DNA of 64,000 bases, from positions 1-64,000 of the forward strand of contig DLAF01000071.1 of assembly GCA_002492725.1 (NCBI GenBank). The letters run 5' to 3'. This document shows, piece by piece, positions 24,021-33,797 of the stretch. The notes beneath the pieces are model-generated. The model did not search any database. It was not told where the DNA came from and saw nothing but the letters and a program-made list of their open reading frames with translations. Positions within the stretch are counted from its first letter, which is position 1. Every line of letters starts with the position of its first letter. The DNA is from Lachnospiraceae bacterium UBA7054 (GTDB lineage: Bacteria; Bacillota; Clostridia; Lachnospirales; Lachnospiraceae). A program made the translations under genes and the position numbers.

Positions 24021-26426
24021 ATGATGAGTATGAGAATTGCCCTTGCGGGCAACCCGAACTGCGGGAAAACGACGCTGTTCAATGCGTTGACCGGTTCCAA
24101 CCAGTTTGTCGGGAACTGGCCGGGTGTCACGGTGGAAAAGAAGGAAGGAAGATTAAAGAAGCATGACGGTGTGACCATCACCGACCTTCCGGGGATCTAT
24201 TCCCTTTCTCCTTATACGCTGGAGGAAGTGGTGGCAAGAAACTATCTGATCAGTGAGCGTCCCGATGCGATCCTGAACATCATCGACGGTACGAACCTGG
24301 AGAGGAACCTGTACCTGACCACGCAGCTCACCGAGCTTGGCATTCCGGTGGTTGTTGCCGTCAACATGATGGATGTGGTGGAGAAGAACGGTGACAGGAT
24401 CAACACGGCAGAGCTTTCTAGAGCGCTTGGCTGCAAAGTGGTGGAGATCTCCGCCCTGAAGGGAAACGGCATCATGGAGGCTGCGGAGGCTGCGATCGAT
24501 GCGGCGAAGAACGGTAAGACTGTTCCCTTGCACACTTTTTCGGGCACGGTGGAGCATGCCCTTGCCCATATCGAGGAGGCGGCGGTGCACGGACTGCCGG
24601 AGGAACAGCAGCGGTGGTATGCCGTCAAGCTGTTTGAGCGGGACGACAAGGTTTTGGAGCAGCTGAGTCTGGATCCGGCGGTGCAAAAACATATCGAGGC
24701 GGATATCAGGGCAGTCGAGGAGGAGATGGACGACGATGCGGAATCCATCATCACCAACGAGCGCTATGTTTATATCGGAAGCATCATCAAAGGGTGCTTA
24801 AAGAAAAAGTCCGCAGGAAAGCTGACTACCTCTGATAAGATCGACAGGATCGTCACGAATCGTTTCCTGGGGCTTCCGATCTTTGCAGCGGTCATGTTCC
24901 TTGTGTACTATATATCCATGGTGACGGTAGGAAGCGCGGCGACGGACTGGGCAAATGACGGACTGTTCGGTGACGGATGGCATCTGTTCGGCATCGGTTC
25001 GGGGGACTATGAAGAGGCAGCCGGAGAGTATGGCGACGCGGCGCTGATCGTGGACGGCTATGACGCTTACGTGGAAGAAAACGGCGCGGCTCCCACGGGT
25101 GACTTCCCCTATGAGGTAGCGGATGACGAGACGCTGGAAGTGACGGTGGAGACGGCGACCCTGGCGGATTATGAGAATGCGCTGGCAGTGATGGAACAGT
25201 ACGGCGACGAACCTGACCCGGCAGCTTACGGGGTATGGGTACCCGGCATCCCGGTACTGGTCGGGAACGGACTGGAGGCTGCGGGTACCGCAGACTGGCT
25301 TGCGGGACTGATTAATGACGGCATCGTGGCCGGCGTCGGTGCGGTCCTGGGATTCGTGCCGCAGATGCTCGTTCTGTTCCTGCTCCTTGCATTCCTTGAG
25401 GCGTGCGGCTATATGGCGCGTATCGCTTTTGTGCTGGACCGTATCTTCCGTAAGTTCGGATTGTCCGGTAAGTCCTTTATCCCGATGCTGATCGGTACCG
25501 GCTGCGGCATTCCCGGCATCATGGCTTCGAGGACGATCGAGAATGAGCGCGACCGCCGTATGACGATCATGACGACTACCTTTATTCCCTGCGGCGCGAA
25601 GGTCCCGTTTATCGCCATGGTTGCGGGAGCGATCTTCGGCGGTTCCGCATGGGTGGCAACGAGCGCGTACTTCGTGGGTATGGCAGCGATCATCATTTCC
25701 AGTATCATGTTGAAGAAGACAAAGATGTTCTCAGGTGATCCGGCGCCTTTCGTCATGGAGCTTCCCGCTTATCATATGCCGACGGCGGGCAATGTGCTGC
25801 GCTCCATGTGGGAACGCGGATGGTCTTTCATCAGGAAGGCAGGCACCATTATCCTGCTCTCCACGATCGTGATCTGGTTCACGACTTACTTTGGCTTTAC
25901 TTCCGATGGATTCCGGATGCTTGCGGAGGAGGAGATGGATCAGTCGCTGCTTGCGACGATCGGCGGCGCGATCGCGTGGATCTTCATACCGCTCGGCTGG
26001 GGGAACTGGCAGGCGGCGGTGGCGTCCATCACGGGCCTTGTGGCAAAGGAAAACATCGTCGGCACGATGGGTATCCTCTATCCCGGCGGCTGGCCAGAGA
26101 TTGCGGCGAATTTCAGTATGGTAGCGGGATATTCCTTCCTTGTGTTCAACCTCTTATGCGCGCCCTGCTTTGCGGCGATCGGTGCCATCAAACGGGAGAT
26201 GAACAATGCGAAATGGACTTGGTTTGCGATCGGGTATCAGTGCGGGTTAGCTTACGCGGTGGCGCTGATGGTAAACCAGATCGGTTCGGCGTTCAACGGG
26301 AACTTAAATATCATCGGTCTGCTTGCTGCCATCGTCATCCTCGGCGGTATGATCTATATGCTGTTCAGACCCTATAAAGAGGCGACAAAGCTGACCACAA
26401 ACATGAAACTAAAAACGGCAAAGTAA
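24021..26426 (+). CDS. feoB: FeoB ferrous iron transporter
   Basis: An 801-residue GTP-dependent Fe(II) permease of the inner membrane. The GTPase domain has G1 GNPNCGKTT (residues 10-18), G3 DLPG (55-58) and G4 NMMD (115-118). The membrane part carries the Gate repeats, with FIPMLIGTGCGIPGIMASR and FIPCGAKVPFIAMVAG. Between the first and second membrane segments (about residues 330-405) there is an extra, strongly acidic stretch rich in Glu, Asp, Ala and Tyr, not part of the core family. The start is ATG 24021 (24024 is possible). The hairpin and small Cys-rich gene downstream belong to the same unit. Confidence 0.96.
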   Translation: MMSMRIALAGNPNCGKTTLFNALTGSNQFVGNWPGVTVEKKEGRLKKHDGVTITDLPGIYSLSPYTLEEVVARNYLISERPDAILNIIDGTNLERNLYLTTQLTELGIPVVVAVNMMDVVEKNGDRINTAELSRALGCKVVEISALKGNGIMEAAEAAIDAAKNGKTVPLHTFSGTVEHALAHIEEAAVHGLPEEQQRWYAVKLFERDDKVLEQLSLDPAVQKHIEADIRAVEEEMDDDAESIITNERYVYIGSIIKGCLKKKSAGKLTTSDKIDRIVTNRFLGLPIFAAVMFLVYYISMVTVGSAATDWANDGLFGDGWHLFGIGSGDYEEAAGEYGDAALIVDGYDAYVEENGAAPTGDFPYEVADDETLEVTVETATLADYENALAVMEQYGDEPDPAAYGVWVPGIPVLVGNGLEAAGTADWLAGLINDGIVAGVGAVLGFVPQMLVLFLLLAFLEACGYMARIAFVLDRIFRKFGLSGKSFIPMLIGTGCGIPGIMASRTIENERDRRMTIMTTTFIPCGAKVPFIAMVAGAIFGGSAWVATSAYFVGMAAIIISSIMLKKTKMFSGDPAPFVMELPAYHMPTAGNVLRSMWERGWSFIRKAGTIILLSTIVIWFTTYFGFTSDGFRMLAEEEMDQSLLATIGGAIAWIFIPLGWGNWQAAVASITGLVAKENIVGTMGILYPGGWPEIAANFSMVAGYSFLVFNLLCAPCFAAIGAIKREMNNAKWTWFAIGYQCGLAYAVALMVNQIGSAFNGNLNIIGLLAAIVILGGMIYMLFRPYKEATKLTTNMKLKTAK

Positions 26427-26437
26427 CAGCACAAAAG

Positions 26438-26465
26438 GGAGGATGCCAAAGAGCAGGCATTCTCC
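26438..26465 (+). other. Hairpin between feoB and the Cys-rich gene
   Basis: GGAG-G-ATGCC pairs with GGCAT-T-CTCC, loop AAAGAGCA. There is no U tract, so it is more likely an mRNA-stability or partial-termination element. Confidence 0.5.
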
Positions 26466-26496
26466 TCAGAAATGGCAAATATAGGAGGGTCTGCGG

Positions 26497-26670
26497 ATGC
26501 TTACATGGATTATGGAAAATATGGCGACGATCATCATCAGCGCGGCGCTGATTCTTGCGGTGGCGGCGATCATTGCAGGCATGATACGCGGCAAGAGGAA
26601 AGGAAAGTCATCCTGTGGCTGCGGGTGTGCGGGCTGTGCCATGAATGGGGCTTGTCATACCAGGAACTGA
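26497..26670 (+). CDS. FeoB-associated Cys-rich membrane protein
   Basis: A 57-residue protein in a different frame from the open frame at 26472. It begins MLTWIMENMATIIISAALIL, a single membrane helix (about 9-30), then a basic linker RGKRKGKS and a cysteine cluster (SCGCGCAGCAMNGACH, five Cys). AGGAGG stands eight bases before the ATG. Small proteins with this layout follow feoB in many Firmicutes and are thought to help deliver Fe(II); the role is known only by association. Confidence 0.88.
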   Translation: MLTWIMENMATIIISAALILAVAAIIAGMIRGKRKGKSSCGCGCAGCAMNGACHTRN

Positions 26671-26735
26671 AAATGGATCTTGCGGCACATGGATTGGTTT
26701 TGGCAGACTGTCGGTGGTGATAAATATTAGGTACT

Positions 26736-26764
26736 TTGACATTTTGGACGCGGCATTCTAAAAT
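26736..26764 (+). promoter_or_regulatory. Promoter of the ABC exporter operon
   Basis: TTGACA (26736-26741), a 17-base spacer and TAAAAT (26759-26764). ATTAGGTAC (26726) and GTATCTAAT (26771) form an imperfect dyad around it, a possible operator. Confidence 0.65.
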
Positions 26765-26869
26765 GATAAGGTATCTAATTTTTTTGGATGATTTTATTTG
26801 TATTACAACGGGTAAAGCTTTCGACAGAACCGCGGACGGACGCGGATTTTACGGAAATGGGGAAGCTGT

Positions 26870-28585
26870 ATGAAACTGATTTTGTACTATATCAGAAAGC
26901 ATCTGGGCATTTTTCTGCTATCTACTCTTTTTTTGACTATGGAAGCGATGGCGGATCTTTTCCAGCCCGCGTTCATGTCTATGATCGTGGACAGGGGAAT
27001 CCAAAATGCCAATGTAAGGCAAATCCTTTTTTATGGTGCATGTATGTTGGGGATTGCCATGGCAGGAGCAGTCTGTGCCGTGATGCGCAATCGCTTTGCC
27101 AGCCGCGTTTCCCAGACGATCGGAAAGGAGCTGCGCCGTGACATGTACCATAACGTACAACTTCTTTCCATGGAAAATATAGACAGACTGCGTCCTGCTT
27201 CCATTATTACCCGCATCACAAATGACGTAGTGCAGGTGCAGGAATTTATCAACGGAATCATGCGGATCATGGTGAAAGCGCCTATCACGTGTATCGGCGC
27301 CATTATTCTGATACTGATTCAGACGCCCCGGCAAGCGCCGGTGATGGCGGGAATCCTTGCGGCAGCTTCTGTTCTCATTTTTGGAAATATGCGCATCGGA
27401 TATCCCAGGTTTGGAACCGTGCAAAGGAGACTTGACCGTTTGAACGGCGTAACACGGGAATTTCTTTCTTCTGTCCGCGTAGTTAAGGCATTTCATGCGG
27501 AAGAAAAAGAGGGGGAAAAGTTTGAGGATGTTTCTTTGGAATTTGCCCGTGCAAATATTGCTGCGCTGCGGACAATGGCGGTATTTTCACCGCTGATCAG
27601 TTTGACCGTCAATTTCGGTGTTGTGCTCTTTTTGTGGATATCCGCAAACAGCCAAAGCACTGAGATTGGCAGACTGATGGCTTCTGTCAATTATATGACA
27701 CAGGTATTGTTTGCCGTGGGAATGATTTCCAATACCTTAAATGTTGCAGTCAGGGCGACGGCATCCTCCGCGAGAATAGAGGAGGTGCTTGAGGAAAAAC
27801 CGGCGCAGCATATTTCTGCAAATCCGTTGAGGCCTGAAATTATGGGAGATATCCGTATGGAGCATGTATCATTCGCATATGCAGGCTCAGGGGAAAAGGC
27901 ACTTCATGATATCAATCTCCATATACAGCCAGGGGAAACCATTGGGATTATCGGTTCTACCGGTTCCGGAAAAACTACCTTTGTAAATCTGATTCCCCGG
28001 TTTTATGATGCCGTGGAAGGAAATGTATGGATTGACGGGTGTGATGTGACTGAAATTGACATTCGGTGGCTGCGAACGGCGATTGCGGTGGTGCCGCAGA
28101 AGGCCCTGCTCTTTTCAGGGACGATCCGCGAGAACCTGCGCTGGGGAAATGAGGCAGCTGGGGAGGAGGAACTGCGCCGTGCGGCGGAAGCTGCTTGTGC
28201 GGCTGATTTTATCGAACAGAGTCCGCAGCGGTACGATACCCTGCTGGGGCAGGGAGGCATAAACCTTTCCGGAGGGCAGAAACAGCGACTCTCTCTTGCC
28301 CGCGCTTTGGTGCGGAATCCCAAAATTTTGATTCTGGATGATTGCACCAGCGCCTTGGATGCGCAGACGGAATCGGATGTATTGAAAGGACTGCGGAACA
28401 TGGCGGGCGGGACCACGGTGCTGCTGGTCAGTCAGCGAATTTCCACGGTGATGCGTACAGATCGTATTTTGTGCATGGACAATGGTTTTGTGCAGGGATA
28501 CGGAACCCATGAGGAGCTGATGGCTTCCTGTAAAACATATCAGGAGATTTATCATTCGCAGATTGGAGGCGGGAATTATGGCTGA
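26870..28585 (+). CDS. ABC exporter half-transporter, degenerate-site subunit
   Basis: A 571-residue fused membrane-ATPase protein. About six membrane helices (1-300) are followed by Walker A GSTGSGKTT (~362), signature LSGGQKQRLSLARAL (~466) and Walker B ILILDDCTSALD (~487). The residue after Walker B is Asp instead of the catalytic Glu, as in the degenerate-site subunit of heterodimeric exporters such as TM287/288 and LmrCD. Its partner is the next gene, which overlaps it by eight bases. The cargo is unknown: drug, peptide or lipid. Confidence 0.92.
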   Translation: MKLILYYIRKHLGIFLLSTLFLTMEAMADLFQPAFMSMIVDRGIQNANVRQILFYGACMLGIAMAGAVCAVMRNRFASRVSQTIGKELRRDMYHNVQLLSMENIDRLRPASIITRITNDVVQVQEFINGIMRIMVKAPITCIGAIILILIQTPRQAPVMAGILAAASVLIFGNMRIGYPRFGTVQRRLDRLNGVTREFLSSVRVVKAFHAEEKEGEKFEDVSLEFARANIAALRTMAVFSPLISLTVNFGVVLFLWISANSQSTEIGRLMASVNYMTQVLFAVGMISNTLNVAVRATASSARIEEVLEEKPAQHISANPLRPEIMGDIRMEHVSFAYAGSGEKALHDINLHIQPGETIGIIGSTGSGKTTFVNLIPRFYDAVEGNVWIDGCDVTEIDIRWLRTAIAVVPQKALLFSGTIRENLRWGNEAAGEEELRRAAEAACAADFIEQSPQRYDTLLGQGGINLSGGQKQRLSLARALVRNPKILILDDCTSALDAQTESDVLKGLRNMAGGTTVLLVSQRISTVMRTDRILCMDNGFVQGYGTHEELMASCKTYQEIYHSQIGGGNYG

Positions 28586-30392
28586 AAGAAACCAGGCGGT
28601 GCCGCCGGCAAACTTAAACGGAATATCCCGTCCCGGACGCGGCGGTGTAGTGGTAAAGCCGAAGAATATGAAGGGGACTTTGGACAGGCTCTGGAGGCTG
28701 ACAAAGGGACAACGCAACGGGCTTGGCTGGATTCTTTTGCTGTCCGCATTTGCCTCCGGTGCATCTATTCTGTCTCCTTATGTGACGGGAAAGGCTGTTG
28801 CCGTTATTGGCAGCGGTGACGCGGTGACGTGGGTGCTCTGTTGTCTGACGGGACTGTATCTTTGCGACTGGCTGGTAAGGTTTTTGCAGGCATTTTTTAT
28901 GGCGTCGATTGGGCAGCGCGTAATCCATCATATACGGCGGACGCTGTTTGCTCATGTCAGGACGCTTCCCCTTGCTTTTTTTGACCGGCGTCAGCATGGT
29001 GAGCTGATGAGCCGTCTGACAAATGATGTGGACAATATCAGTACCACTATCTCCAATTCCCTGTCGCTTCTGTTGACTTACAGCTTTACGGTGATTGGAA
29101 TTTTTGTGATGATGCTTTACTTAAGCCCGTTGCTGACAATCGTGTCATTGGCTGGCGTCGGGCTGATTTTCCTGCTCACAAAAACCGTGACAAAGCGTAC
29201 CAGAAAACTGTTTGCCGCACAACAGAAAAATCTGGGTGCATTAAATGGGCAGGTGGAAGAGAGCGTTTCGGGGATGGCAGTGGTTAAAGCCTTCTGCCGG
29301 GAGGAGGAGATGGAACGGGAATTTGGGGAGAAAAATGATGGATTGTGTGACGCTTCTATCAAGGCGCTCATTTGCTCCGGATATTTGATGCCCCTTATGA
29401 ATGTAATCAATAATCTGCTGTATGTGGCAATTTCTGTATTATGCGGTGTTTTGTTTGTGGAGGGAAAGATTTCCGATATCGGTCTTGTCACCAGTTTTCT
29501 GCTCTACGTCCGCCAGTTCACGCGCCCTTTTGTGGAGATTGCCAATATTTATAATAATTTTCAGACAGCTGTCGCCGGGGCGGAGCGTGTGTTTGAGATT
29601 TTGGATGAGCAGCCGGAACCTCCTGACAGAGAAGGAGCAGTATCCTTAAAATATCCCAGAGGTGACATTGAGCTGCGTCATGTGGAATTTGGTTATGTAC
29701 CGGAAAAGCCCGTACTGAAGGATGTTTCGGTGAAGATTCCGGCAGGCACTCAGGCGGCGATTGTGGGTGCTACCGGCTCCGGAAAGACCACAATGATCAA
29801 TTTGCTGACCAGGTTTTATGATGTTTCTGCCGGAAGCATCCTTCTGGACGGTCGGGATCTGCGGGATTACCGCATGGAGGATCTGCGGCAGGCATTCGGG
29901 GTGGTTTTACAGGATACGGCGCTGTTTGCCGCATCGGTCAGGGACAATATCTGTTACGGGCATCCGGAGGCTTCCATGGAACAGGTGCGGGAGGCGGCGG
30001 AGATGGTAGGAGCGGACAGCTTTATAGAGCGTCTGCCGCAAGGGTACGATACCGTTCTCGTACAAGGGGGAATGGAGCTGTCCCAGGGAGAACGGCAGCT
30101 GCTGACGATCGCCAGGGCGGTTTTTGCCAATGCACCGATCCTGATTTTGGATGAGGCGACAAGCTCCGTGGATACGGTCACGGAACAAAAAATCCGACGT
30201 GCTCTATTGAAAATCTGTGAGAACCGGACTTCGGTCATTATTGCGCATCGCCTTTCAACGATCCGGGATTCGGATATCATTATTCTTTTGGATAGCGGGA
30301 AAATAGCCGAGCAGGGAACCCATGAGGAGCTGATGGCCCTTAATGGAATTTATGCCCGGATGTACAGAACGCAGACGGCAATGGGAAGCTGA
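28578..30392 (+). CDS. ABC exporter half-transporter, catalytic subunit
   Basis: A 604-residue partner of the previous protein. A poorly conserved N-terminal tail of about 45 residues precedes six membrane helices. The ATPase has Walker A GATGSGKTT (~397), an unusual signature LSQGERQLLTIARAV (~500) and Walker B ILILDEATSSVD with the catalytic Glu. An altered signature here together with the altered Walker B in the partner is the expected complementary asymmetry of heterodimers. I use ATG 28578 with GGAGGCGGG upstream; the TTG at 28563 is the SD itself. Confidence 0.92.
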   Translation: MAERNQAVPPANLNGISRPGRGGVVVKPKNMKGTLDRLWRLTKGQRNGLGWILLLSAFASGASILSPYVTGKAVAVIGSGDAVTWVLCCLTGLYLCDWLVRFLQAFFMASIGQRVIHHIRRTLFAHVRTLPLAFFDRRQHGELMSRLTNDVDNISTTISNSLSLLLTYSFTVIGIFVMMLYLSPLLTIVSLAGVGLIFLLTKTVTKRTRKLFAAQQKNLGALNGQVEESVSGMAVVKAFCREEEMEREFGEKNDGLCDASIKALICSGYLMPLMNVINNLLYVAISVLCGVLFVEGKISDIGLVTSFLLYVRQFTRPFVEIANIYNNFQTAVAGAERVFEILDEQPEPPDREGAVSLKYPRGDIELRHVEFGYVPEKPVLKDVSVKIPAGTQAAIVGATGSGKTTMINLLTRFYDVSAGSILLDGRDLRDYRMEDLRQAFGVVLQDTALFAASVRDNICYGHPEASMEQVREAAEMVGADSFIERLPQGYDTVLVQGGMELSQGERQLLTIARAVFANAPILILDEATSSVDTVTEQKIRRALLKICENRTSVIIAHRLSTIRDSDIIILLDSGKIAEQGTHEELMALNGIYARMYRTQTAMGS

Positions 30393-30525
30393 ATTATGAT
30401 ATGTATAAGGTGCGCCGGCTTTTTTGTCAATCATAAATATACGGTTGCTGAATAGGAGAAACTGCATATAGTAAGTACAGAAGTCGGCGCATACCAACCA
30501 TATTCGGAATCGAGGAGAGAAGGCT

Positions 30526-31308
30526 ATGAATATACAGGCTTTACAGGGGATTATGATACCGCTTGTCGGAACAACGCTTGGTTCCGCATGTGTTCTGTTT
30601 ATGAAGAACCGGCTGAATCAAAGGATGCAGAGTGCATTGACAGGCTTTGCGGCAGGCGTCATGGTTGCGGCTTCTATCTGGAGTCTGATCATCCCCGCAA
30701 TGGAGCATTCGCAGTCCATGGGCCGGTGGGCGTTTGTGCCGGCTGTGGTCGGTTTCTGGTTTGGCATTCTGTTTTTGCTGTTTTTGGATCGTTTGGTCCC
30801 GCATCTTCACGCAAACAGCCAAAAGGCAGAAGGACCCAAAAGCAGCCTGCAAAAGACAACCATGCTGGTACTGGCAGTGACGCTCCACAATCTGCCCGAA
30901 GGCATGGCGGTAGGCGTGGTCTATGCCGGGTGGCTTTCCGGTGATGCCGGGATCACGGCCATGGGAGCGTTTGCACTTTCCCTTGGGATCGCGATCCAGA
31001 ATTTTCCCGAGGGCGCGATCATCTCCATGCCTTTGCGGAAAGAGGGCACAGGCAAGGGAAAAGCCTTTCTTTATGGAGCACTCTCTGGCGCGGTAGAGCC
31101 GCTTGGCGCGGTCTTAACGATACTTGCGGCGCGGCTTGTGGTTCCAATCCTGCCATACATGCTAAGTTTTGCGGCCGGAGCCATGATCTATGTGGTAGTA
31201 GAGGAATTGGTTCCTGAAATGTCAGAAGGGGAATACGCTGATGTGGGAACGATTTTATTTGCGGCGGGATTTACGGTCATGATGGCGCTGGATGTGGCAC
31301 TAGGATAA
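30526..31308 (+). CDS. ZIP-family metal transporter
   Basis: A 260-residue membrane protein with eight predicted helices. The metal-binding helices carry HNLPEGMAVGV and, later, QNFPEGAIISMP, the ZIP family signature for Zn(II)/Fe(II). The EELVPEMSEGE motif occurs in the last third. It probably imports divalent metal. Its position near the feo operon fits metal homeostasis, but no GTTAG operator is present upstream. AGGAGAG precedes the ATG. Confidence 0.9.
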   Translation: MNIQALQGIMIPLVGTTLGSACVLFMKNRLNQRMQSALTGFAAGVMVAASIWSLIIPAMEHSQSMGRWAFVPAVVGFWFGILFLLFLDRLVPHLHANSQKAEGPKSSLQKTTMLVLAVTLHNLPEGMAVGVVYAGWLSGDAGITAMGAFALSLGIAIQNFPEGAIISMPLRKEGTGKGKAFLYGALSGAVEPLGAVLTILAARLVVPILPYMLSFAAGAMIYVVVEELVPEMSEGEYADVGTILFAAGFTVMMALDVALG

Positions 31309-31373
31309 GGTGAAAGATTCATATTTAGCGCTTATTTGCATAAATTGGTATAAAACAAGTCTGCGGGCGCACT

Positions 31374-31904
31374 ATGGCATCAGTTTTATCCAATATTTCC
31401 AACATCATCATCCCGGTCATCATTTTTTATATCGTGGCCTATGGCATCTCAAACCGCTGTAACGTGTACGAGGATTTTATCAAGGGCGCAAAGGACGGGT
31501 TTCATACGGTCATTCAGATCATGCCGACGCTGATCGGTCTGATGGTGGCGGTAGGTGTTTTGCGCGCTTCGGGATTTCTGGAATTTTTCGGCGGACTCTT
31601 TTCGGGCGTGGCAGGGAGGCTGGGATTTTCTACGGAGCTTGTTCCGCTCATGCTGGTAAAGATGTTTTCCTCCTCGGCAGCCACGGGGCTGGTACTTGAC
31701 ATTTTTAAAAATCACGGCCCCGATTCTCTGATCGGCTTGACCACCTCCATCATGATGAGCTGCACGGAGACGATCTTTTATACGATGAGCGTTTATTTCC
31801 TGGCAGCAAAAGTCACAAAGACGCGCTACACGTTAAAAGGCGCGCTGCTTGCTACCGTAGCGGGAATTGCAGCCAGTATTTTGCTGGCGGGGAGGATGCT
31901 TTAG
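31374..31904 (+). CDS. spmB: SpmB-like nucleoside-recognition domain protein
   Basis: A 176-residue membrane protein containing the Gate-domain pattern (IMPTLIGLMVAVGVLRASGF, KMFSSSAATGLVLDIF). SpmB, with SpmA, is needed for spore-core dehydration in Bacillus. SpmA is not adjacent here, which is unusual. A clear ribosome binding site is lacking before the ATG at 31374. It follows the ZIP gene by 65 bases and ends at a terminator. A role in sporulation is inferred from the family only. Confidence 0.8.
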   Translation: MASVLSNISNIIIPVIIFYIVAYGISNRCNVYEDFIKGAKDGFHTVIQIMPTLIGLMVAVGVLRASGFLEFFGGLFSGVAGRLGFSTELVPLMLVKMFSSSAATGLVLDIFKNHGPDSLIGLTTSIMMSCTETIFYTMSVYFLAAKVTKTRYTLKGALLATVAGIAASILLAGRML

Positions 31905-31918
31905 TGTTTTTATGACAT

Positions 31919-31950
31919 AAAACAGCCGCGCGTAACTGCACGGCTGTTTT
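31919..31950. terminator. Bidirectional terminator between convergent genes
   Basis: AAAACAGCCG (31919-31928) pairs with CGGCTGTTTT (31941-31950). The A and U flanks make it functional for both the spmB-like and the sugar-binding-protein transcripts. Confidence 0.85.
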
Positions 31951-31998
31951 CAGTTTACAGTTTTGAAGTTTGATTACTTCTGAAACAATATCCGGCAA

Positions 31999-33738
31999 TT
32001 AAGGAAGCATATCCGCATCGCCAAATGTCGCCTGCCATTTCTCTGCACGCTCATCCATAATAGCCTGACCGCCTGAGCTCAGATAGTCTGCCATCATACT
32101 ATCCCAGACACTGTCAAAATCAGCTTCTGACGCAATCACGGCATTATCATAAACCTGATCGCGCTTAGCGCTTAACGTATCACCGATGTTTGCTTCCGCT
32201 TCGATAATTCCTACGTTTACATTCTTAGCAGGAACCGCATCCGTCTGCGCGATCTTGTCCGCCTCGGAAACCACATCCGGATCAATCTCCGCATAGTTGT
32301 ATGCCTGTGAAAGCTTGGTCAGCGCTTCGTCTGTGAAATGTAATCCGTTACAGGTAATCGTATAGTCGATATTCATACCGGAGTTCATGATCGGATCACC
32401 GGTTGCTGCAACCGTCTGGATCGCGCCGCTCTCCAATACATTATGCGTTACGCCCTCATCACCGATCTGCAGATACTGAATATGCTCCGGATCGGAAATC
32501 CAGTCAAGATACAGCATGCTGGCCAAAGGCTCATCATTGGTGATCGGGAAGAAGATCTTACGGTCACCGGCTGTGCTGTTTACATACTTGGTGTGTGTAC
32601 CTTTGGAATCATCAAAAGGATCGATTGCGATAAAGTAAGCTTCCTCGCCAATGTTTCTCTGAAGGTTTGCGTTGATGCTGTCGGCCCCGTTACGGAAAGG
32701 ATAATCCCAGTTATGGGTGAAAGCGCCTACATAGCCGGCCTTGATCATGTCGTCTTCCGTTGTATCGCCGCTGCTGTACAGTGCAAAGTTATCCCACATA
32801 AGGCCCTGGTTATACCACTTGTTCAAAAGCCTGACAGCCTCTTTCGTACCATTCTGGGTTAACTTACGGTCATCATATCCATTGATATAATACTCTTTGT
32901 CGGTAATATCCGGATCAATAAAGGATTCGATCAAAGTAGCAGCTCTCCAGCCTACGTCAAAGCTTACTGAATAAGGAACCATCTTATCTGCATCTGCGCC
33001 AAGCAGGGTATCCTTGTTCTCTTCAAATGCAAGTAACATTGCTTCAAACTCTTCTGTCGTGGTCGGAGCTTGCAGTGATAACTTATCCAGCCAGTCTTTA
33101 CGAACAAACGTGTTAATACGGTTGCTAACTGCCATCTTTCCTTCAATCGCCCAGATCGTGCCATCTACAGGATCTTTGTCCCAATACATATTGGTTTCAC
33201 CGAGCCAATCCCACAGGTTCGTAAGTTCAGACTTGTAATCCTCAACATAACCGCTCAGATCCTGAACGCCTCCCATATCGGCGTAGGTCAGGATTGTAGG
33301 ATAGCTGTAGGTTACACAGATATCAGGAGCCGTTCCTGCGGCAAGCAGATTATTGATCTCCTCTACCTCGGTCCAACGGGGAACCTTTACGAATTCAACC
33401 TCAACATTATGATCTTCCAGCATACCCTTCTTAATGTATTCGGTGTACATATTGTTGGTAGGATCGGATCCGCCATCGTTTCCGCGGTCATAAACCTCAA
33501 CCGTAATGTGCCTGGTTTCCGCGAACTTGCCGTCTGTCAATTCGCCTGTTGCAGCAGCATCTGTTGCCGCATCAGATGTGTCTGCTGCCTCTGGCGCATC
33601 TGCTGTATCCGCGCCCTGCGCATCAGTTGCAGGAGCATCCGTACTTGGAGCAGATGTGTTTCCTGCATCGCCGCCACCGCATGCCGTCAGGGCTACCATA
33701 GACCCTGCAAGCAGGATGGCAATTAATTTTTTCTTCAT
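31999..33738 (-). CDS. Extracellular solute-binding lipoprotein (carbohydrate ABC importer)
   Basis: A 579-residue lipoprotein. The signal peptide is MKKKLIAILLAGSMVALTAC with the lipobox Cys, then a Gly/Ser/Thr/Asp/Ala-rich spacer of about 45 residues. The mature domain matches large family-1 solute-binding proteins that work with LplB/YtcP-type permeases (YTEYIKKGMLEDHNVEVEF, LLAAGTAPDICVTYSYP). These importers take up complex oligosaccharides; the ligand is not identifiable. It is last in its operon. The ATPase is not encoded here and is probably a shared MsmK-type protein elsewhere. Confidence 0.9.
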   Translation of the reverse strand: MKKKLIAILLAGSMVALTACGGGDAGNTSAPSTDAPATDAQGADTADAPEAADTSDAATDAAATGELTDGKFAETRHITVEVYDRGNDGGSDPTNNMYTEYIKKGMLEDHNVEVEFVKVPRWTEVEEINNLLAAGTAPDICVTYSYPTILTYADMGGVQDLSGYVEDYKSELTNLWDWLGETNMYWDKDPVDGTIWAIEGKMAVSNRINTFVRKDWLDKLSLQAPTTTEEFEAMLLAFEENKDTLLGADADKMVPYSVSFDVGWRAATLIESFIDPDITDKEYYINGYDDRKLTQNGTKEAVRLLNKWYNQGLMWDNFALYSSGDTTEDDMIKAGYVGAFTHNWDYPFRNGADSINANLQRNIGEEAYFIAIDPFDDSKGTHTKYVNSTAGDRKIFFPITNDEPLASMLYLDWISDPEHIQYLQIGDEGVTHNVLESGAIQTVAATGDPIMNSGMNIDYTITCNGLHFTDEALTKLSQAYNYAEIDPDVVSEADKIAQTDAVPAKNVNVGIIEAEANIGDTLSAKRDQVYDNAVIASEADFDSVWDSMMADYLSSGGQAIMDERAEKWQATFGDADMLP

Positions 33739-33797
33739 TTTCCTTCCTCCCTAATTTTGGTTTATTTGAATGAACGAATCTTTTGAATAAGATTCGA

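Noticed and set aside
26472..26720. 82-codon frame after feoB
   Set aside because: It is His/Asp-rich and overlaps the real Cys-rich membrane protein in another frame, which has the ribosome site and membrane helix.
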